From: Pseudomonas putida
GTDB lineage: Bacteria; Pseudomonadota; Gammaproteobacteria; Pseudomonadales; Pseudomonadaceae
DNA: 64,000 bases
NCBI RefSeq assembly: GCF_028682455.1
Contig: NZ_JANHLD010000001.1
Coordinates: 1,240,001 to 1,304,000 of the forward strand
Direction: 5' to 3'
The translations under genes and the position numbers were made by a program. The stretch's first letter is position 1; every line of letters starts with the position of its first letter. Shown here in pieces: positions 60,612 to 64,000 of this stretch. The notes under the pieces were generated by a model. That model saw only the letters and a program-made list of their open reading frames with translations. It ran no database searches and was not told the DNA's origin.

Positions 60612-60950
60612 TCAGCCCGGTGGCCAGTGCATCTGGCGCTGACCCAGCACATGCATATGAATGTGGTAGACGGTCTGGCCGCCCTGCTCATTGCAGTTCA
60701 TGACCACGCGGAAGCCGTCCTCACAACCCAGTTCCTTGGCCAGGCGCTGTGCGGTGAACAGAATGTGTCCGGCCAGGCCCTTATCTTCTTCGGTCAGGTC
60801 GTTGAGCGTGCGAATCGGCTTTTTCGGGATAACCAGAAAATGTACCGGCGCCTGTGGGGCGATATCGTGGAAGGCCAGAACCTGGTCGTCCTCGTAGATG
60901 ATCTTGGCCGGGATTTCCCGGTTGATGATCTTGGTGAACAGAGTTTCCAC
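60612..60950 (-). CDS. HIT family protein (HinT-like)
   Basis: A 112-residue purine-nucleotide phosphoramidase-type protein with the histidine triad His96-x-His98-x-His100 (YHIHMHVLG) and [19 protein letters not shown]. Monocistronic-looking; upstream of coq7 on the same strand. Confidence 0.93.
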   Translation of the reverse strand: METLFTKIINREIPAKIIYEDDQVLAFHDIAPQAPVHFLVIPKKPIRTLNDLTEEDKGLAGHILFTAQRLAKELGCEDGFRVVMNCNEQGGQTVYHIHMHVLGQRQMHWPPG

Positions 60951-61022
60951 TACGGTTGCTCCATGATGGGGGTCGGGCCTGAGTGTACTCAGGCTGGGGG
61001 GCGCCGCCCAGCCCTGGGCCGG

Positions 61023-61796
61023 TCAACGCGGGCAATAAGCCTGATTGATGACGCCTGCGAGCTTGCGGGCCAACCAGCGCGAGAGAAGTCGTGGACTGAA
61101 GGCCAGCCAGCGGTTTCGACGGCCTGGAATGATCAGTGCGCGGTTTTTTTCCAGCGCTCGAACGGTGTACAGGGCCACCTCTTCGGGACTCAGGCAGCGT
61201 TGGCGTTTCTCCAGGCGGGGAATGCGTCGCAGAGGCGAGCGAACCGGGCCCGGGCACAGTACTGAAACCTTGATACCGGTACGCTTGAGTTCCTCGCGCA
61301 GGCCTTCGGAAAAACTCAGTACATAGGCCTTGCTGGCCGCATAGCTGGTCATCCAGGGGCCGGGGGCGAAGGCGGCCAGCGAGGCAACGTTGAGGATCTG
61401 CCCACCTCCTTGCACGGCCATGGCGTTGCCCAATGCATGGCACAGGCGCGTCAGGGCGAGGATGTTGACCTCGATGAGGTCCTGTTCATCACCCCACTCC
61501 TGCGCCAGGAATGGGCCATAGGTGCGGATGCCGGCACAGTTGACCAGCAAGTCGATCTGCCGCTCGCCTTCTTCGAGCTCCAGCAAAAAGCCGGAGAGGC
61601 GCAAAGGCTCACCCAGGTCGCAGGCGCGGAACAGTACTTCGACCCCAAAGCGTTGGGTGAGCTCGATGGCAATGCTTTCCAGCAGGTCGCGCTGACGTGC
61701 CACCAGAATCAGATTGCGCCCCCGACGTGCCAGCGCCTCGGCCAGTGCCAGGCCCAGACCGCTGGAGGCACCGGTGATCATGGCGTAACGGGTCAT
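61023..61796 (-). CDS. short-chain dehydrogenase/reductase
   Basis: A 257-residue classical SDR: cofactor motif TGASSGLG (8-15), NCAG, catalytic Ser139, Tyr152 and Lys156 (YAASK). Substrate unknown. A C-terminal amphipathic basic segment (SPRLLSRWLARKL) might contact membranes. Confidence 0.9.
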   Translation of the reverse strand: MTRYAMITGASSGLGLALAEALARRGRNLILVARQRDLLESIAIELTQRFGVEVLFRACDLGEPLRLSGFLLELEEGERQIDLLVNCAGIRTYGPFLAQEWGDEQDLIEVNILALTRLCHALGNAMAVQGGGQILNVASLAAFAPGPWMTSYAASKAYVLSFSEGLREELKRTGIKVSVLCPGPVRSPLRRIPRLEKRQRCLSPEEVALYTVRALEKNRALIIPGRRNRWLAFSPRLLSRWLARKLAGVINQAYCPR

Positions 61797-61842
61797 GCAG
61801 TTCTCCAGTGGGATAGGGGCCAGGGCGCAGAGTTTACAGGAG

Positions 61843-62799
61843 TCAGTGCGGCCAGCGCCGGCTCAGGGTTGCGGCCGAGGCCTGGGCCTGGCGGTATTCG
61901 GCGTCCAGGCGAGCGATCAATTGCTCGGTGGAGCACAGCGCATCGATGGCGCCGACACCTTGCCCGGCAGACCAGACGGTTTTCCAGGCCTTGGCTTCGT
62001 CGTCAATGGGTTTGAGTTTGGTCTCGACATTACCGCGCAGGGCGGCCATGTCGAAGCCGGCGTTCTCCAGGCTTTGGCGCATGAAGCTGGCCGGCACCCC
62101 GGACACCGCAGGGGTGTGGATGATATCGGCTGCCTTGGCGGCCAGCATCATTTCTTTGTAGGCATCCGGGGCGCGGCTTTCGTGGGTGGCGATAAAGCGC
62201 GTACCGAGATAGGCGAGATCTGCGCCGAGCAGCTGCGCCGCGAAAATTTCATGGCCACGGTTCAGGCAGCCGGCCAACAGCAGGGTCTTGTCGAAAAACT
62301 GGCGGATTTCGGCGATCAGGGCGAACGGGCTCCACGTCCCGGCATGACCACCCGCGCCGGCAGCCACGGCAATCAATCCATCGACGCCGGCTTCGGCGGC
62401 TTTCTCGGCGTGACGACGGGTCGTCACGTCATGGAATACCAGCCCGCCATAGCTGTGCACTGCATCGACCAACTCTTTAACCGCACCCAGGCTGGTGATC
62501 ACGATGGGTACTTTGTGTTCTACACAGATCGCCAGGTCGGCCTGCAGGCGTGGGTTGCTCTGATGGACGATCAGGTTGACCGCGTACGGGGCAGGGTTGG
62601 TCATGGCCTCAAGGCCAGCCTCGATCTCTTCCAGCCAGGCCTTGAAGCCTGCGCTGTCACGCTGGTTGAGCGCCGGAAAACTTCCGACTACGCCATTGGC
62701 ACAGCAGGCCAGGAGCAATTGCGGGTTGGAGATCAGAAACATCGGCGCTGCAACCACTGGCAGGCGCAAGCGTTGTTCGAGCAGGGCAGGCAATGACAT
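61843..62799 (-). CDS. nitronate monooxygenase-type flavoprotein
   Basis: A 318-residue FMN TIM-barrel of the NMO/2-nitropropane dioxygenase family (LRLPVVAAPMFLISNP; VAAGAGGHAGTWSPF with the catalytic-type His; GADLAYLGTRFIAT). Lies 46 bp upstream of the SDR gene on the same strand, so possibly one operon. Confidence 0.9.
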   Translation of the reverse strand: MSLPALLEQRLRLPVVAAPMFLISNPQLLLACCANGVVGSFPALNQRDSAGFKAWLEEIEAGLEAMTNPAPYAVNLIVHQSNPRLQADLAICVEHKVPIVITSLGAVKELVDAVHSYGGLVFHDVTTRRHAEKAAEAGVDGLIAVAAGAGGHAGTWSPFALIAEIRQFFDKTLLLAGCLNRGHEIFAAQLLGADLAYLGTRFIATHESRAPDAYKEMMLAAKAADIIHTPAVSGVPASFMRQSLENAGFDMAALRGNVETKLKPIDDEAKAWKTVWSAGQGVGAIDALCSTEQLIARLDAEYRQAQASAATLSRRWPH

Positions 62800-62832
62800 G
62801 ACAGGTTTCCCGAGACTGAGTGATAACTGAGG

Positions 62833-63258
62833 TTAGAACGGTTTGACCACCACCAGAATTACGATGGCGAGCAGGATCACCACCGGTACCTCATTGAACC
62901 AGCGATAGTAGACGTGACTGCGGGTGTTTTCGCCGCGGGCGAAGCGCTTGAGCTGGGCCCCGCACATGTGGTGGTAACCGGTGAGCAGCACAATCAGGGT
63001 GAGCTTGGCGTGCATCCAGCCCTGGCTGAGGAAGCCCGGGGTCAGGCTCAGCAGCCAGATACCGAAGACGAAGGTGGCAATCATTGCCGGCCCCATGATG
63101 CCGCGGTACAGCTTGCGCTCCATGGTTACGAAGCGCTCCTGGCTGATGCTGTCCTGGCTCTGGGCGTGATAGACAAACAGTCGTGGCAAATAGAACAGGC
63201 CGGCAAACCAGCAGACCACACTGACGATGTGCAGGGCTTTGATCCAGAGAAAAAGCAT
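62833..63258 (-). CDS. hemJ: protoporphyrinogen IX oxidase HemJ
   Basis: A 141-residue membrane protein with four helices and the conserved His10 (IKALHIVSVVCWFAGLFYLPR). It fits HemJ, the oxygen-independent penultimate enzyme of haem synthesis. Diverges from argC across 143 bp. Confidence 0.9.
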   Translation of the reverse strand: MLFLWIKALHIVSVVCWFAGLFYLPRLFVYHAQSQDSISQERFVTMERKLYRGIMGPAMIATFVFGIWLLSLTPGFLSQGWMHAKLTLIVLLTGYHHMCGAQLKRFARGENTRSHVYYRWFNEVPVVILLAIVILVVVKPF

Positions 63259-63401
63259 GAGGTTGAGTTCCTTCAGGGTTCACGGTCGTCAGATAGTAGA
63301 GGCTAGGCGCCTGGCGGGCCATCTCAACAGTTGTGACGGCGGTGCCGGGGCCCTTATTATCGTGGGCTTTCCAGTCGGTTCGTTGATAAGGGGCACGCGT
63401 T

Positions 63402-64000
63402 ATGGTCAAGGTCGGTATCGTCGGTGGCACGGGTTACACCGGGGTCGAGCTGCTGCGTCTGTTGGCACAGCATCCACAGGCAGAGGTGGCGGTCATCACC
63501 TCGCGCTCCGAAGCTGGCCTGGCAGTTGCCGATATGTACCCGAATCTGCGCGGCCACTACGACGGCCTGGCCTTCAGCGTACCGGACGTGAAAACCCTGG
63601 CTGCCTGCGATGTGGTGTTCTTTGCCACGCCGCACGGCGTTGCCCATGCACTGGCCGGTGAGCTGCTGGCCGCGGGTACCAAAGTCATCGACCTGTCAGC
63701 CGACTTCCGCCTGCAGGACGCTGATGAGTGGGCGAAATGGTACGGCCAGCCCCATGGCGCGCCGGAACTGCTCAAGGATGCGGTCTACGGCTTGCCTGAA
63801 GTCAACCGCGAGCAGATTCGCCAGGCACGCCTTATCGCCGTACCGGGTTGCTACCCGACGGCCACCCAACTGGGGTTCCTGCCGCTGCTGGAGGCCGGTA
63901 TCGCCGATGCCTCGCGCCTTATCGCCGACTGCAAGTCGGGTGTCAGTGGCGCTGGCCGCGGCGCCTCTGTCGGTTCGCTGTTCTGCGAGGCCGGCGAAAG
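63402..64000 (+). CDS. argC: N-acetyl-gamma-glutamyl-phosphate reductase, 3' end outside window
   Basis: Third step of arginine synthesis. First 199 codons are present: NADP motif GGTGYTG (7-13), ADFRLQD, catalytic Cys150 in VPGCYPTA and [11 protein letters not shown]. The remaining ~145 residues lie beyond base 64000. AAGGGG stands upstream of the ATG. Confidence 0.96.
   Translation, partial: MVKVGIVGGTGYTGVELLRLLAQHPQAEVAVITSRSEAGLAVADMYPNLRGHYDGLAFSVPDVKTLAACDVVFFATPHGVAHALAGELLAAGTKVIDLSADFRLQDADEWAKWYGQPHGAPELLKDAVYGLPEVNREQIRQARLIAVPGCYPTATQLGFLPLLEAGIADASRLIADCKSGVSGAGRGASVGSLFCEAGE

Noticed and set aside
1..64000. CRISPR array
   Set aside because: No regularly spaced direct repeats; the repeated leaders are far apart, lie in 5' regions and vary by compensatory changes.

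Overview
The window is a Pseudomonas chromosome segment, probably of the P. putida group. It carries most of one integrative and conjugative element (ICE, roughly 1-53.5 kb), followed by about 10 kb of core chromosome (53.8-64 kb). The host assignment rests on the order trpGDC / lipoate-ligase-like / vfr / OsmC / coq7 / HIT / hemJ / argC and on a P. putida-type REP palindrome at 58792-58844. The ICE belongs to the PFGI-1/ICEclc/PAGI-2 type, with a MOB-H relaxase and a GI-type (MPF-G) type IV secretion system. Its integrase and left end lie outside the window.

Layout. 1-2.1 kb holds the end of the cargo region: a hydrolase cut by the window edge, a degenerate IS66 transposase piece, an unidentified fragment and an ATPase that has lost its P-loop. 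2.1-6.0 kb holds the relaxase, an Xre/RES toxin-antitoxin pair and a DUF3742 membrane protein. 6.0-26.6 kb is the conjugation machine, almost all on the minus strand with many 4-bp ATGA overlaps. It encodes TraG-like, TraU-like and TrbC-like proteins, a RadC-like protein, a DsbA-like thioredoxin, the TraC/VirB4 ATPase, TraB/TraK/TraE-like scaffold proteins, pilin-like small membrane proteins, TraD, a lytic transglycosylase and a PilL lipoprotein. One inner-membrane gene in this run has an in-frame amber codon. 26.7-42.4 kb is a long minus-strand block of mostly unknown genes with a helicase, an NPPY methyltransferase-like protein, DUF3275, DUF932, DUF3577, DUF3085 and a cytosine DNA methyltransferase. 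42.9-53.1 kb is the replication/maintenance core: topoisomerase III, SSB, DUF3158, TIGR03761, STY4528, DUF2857, parB, a small shi-like gene, parA, alpA and one unknown gene. 53.1-53.8 kb contains the unresolved ICE-chromosome junction. 53.8-64 kb is host DNA starting with a trp leader peptide and attenuator-like region and the trpGDC operon, and ending inside argC.

The most interesting signal is regulatory RNA. Five minus-strand leaders carry the same three- to four-stem structure with compensatory base changes. They lie ahead of the radC-like gene, the DUF3577 gene and three unknown genes. They resemble, and may be members of, the published radC RNA motif. Separately, nearly every gene of the 26.7-42.4 kb block has a strong hairpin just upstream of its ribosome binding site, usually followed by a T-rich stretch. 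Three copies of one perfect palindrome lie upstream of topB and of the ssb operon. A 20-bp perfect inverted repeat lies between topB and the DNA methyltransferase gene. Together these suggest an ICE whose accessory genes are controlled individually at the RNA level while its transfer genes are expressed as long operons.
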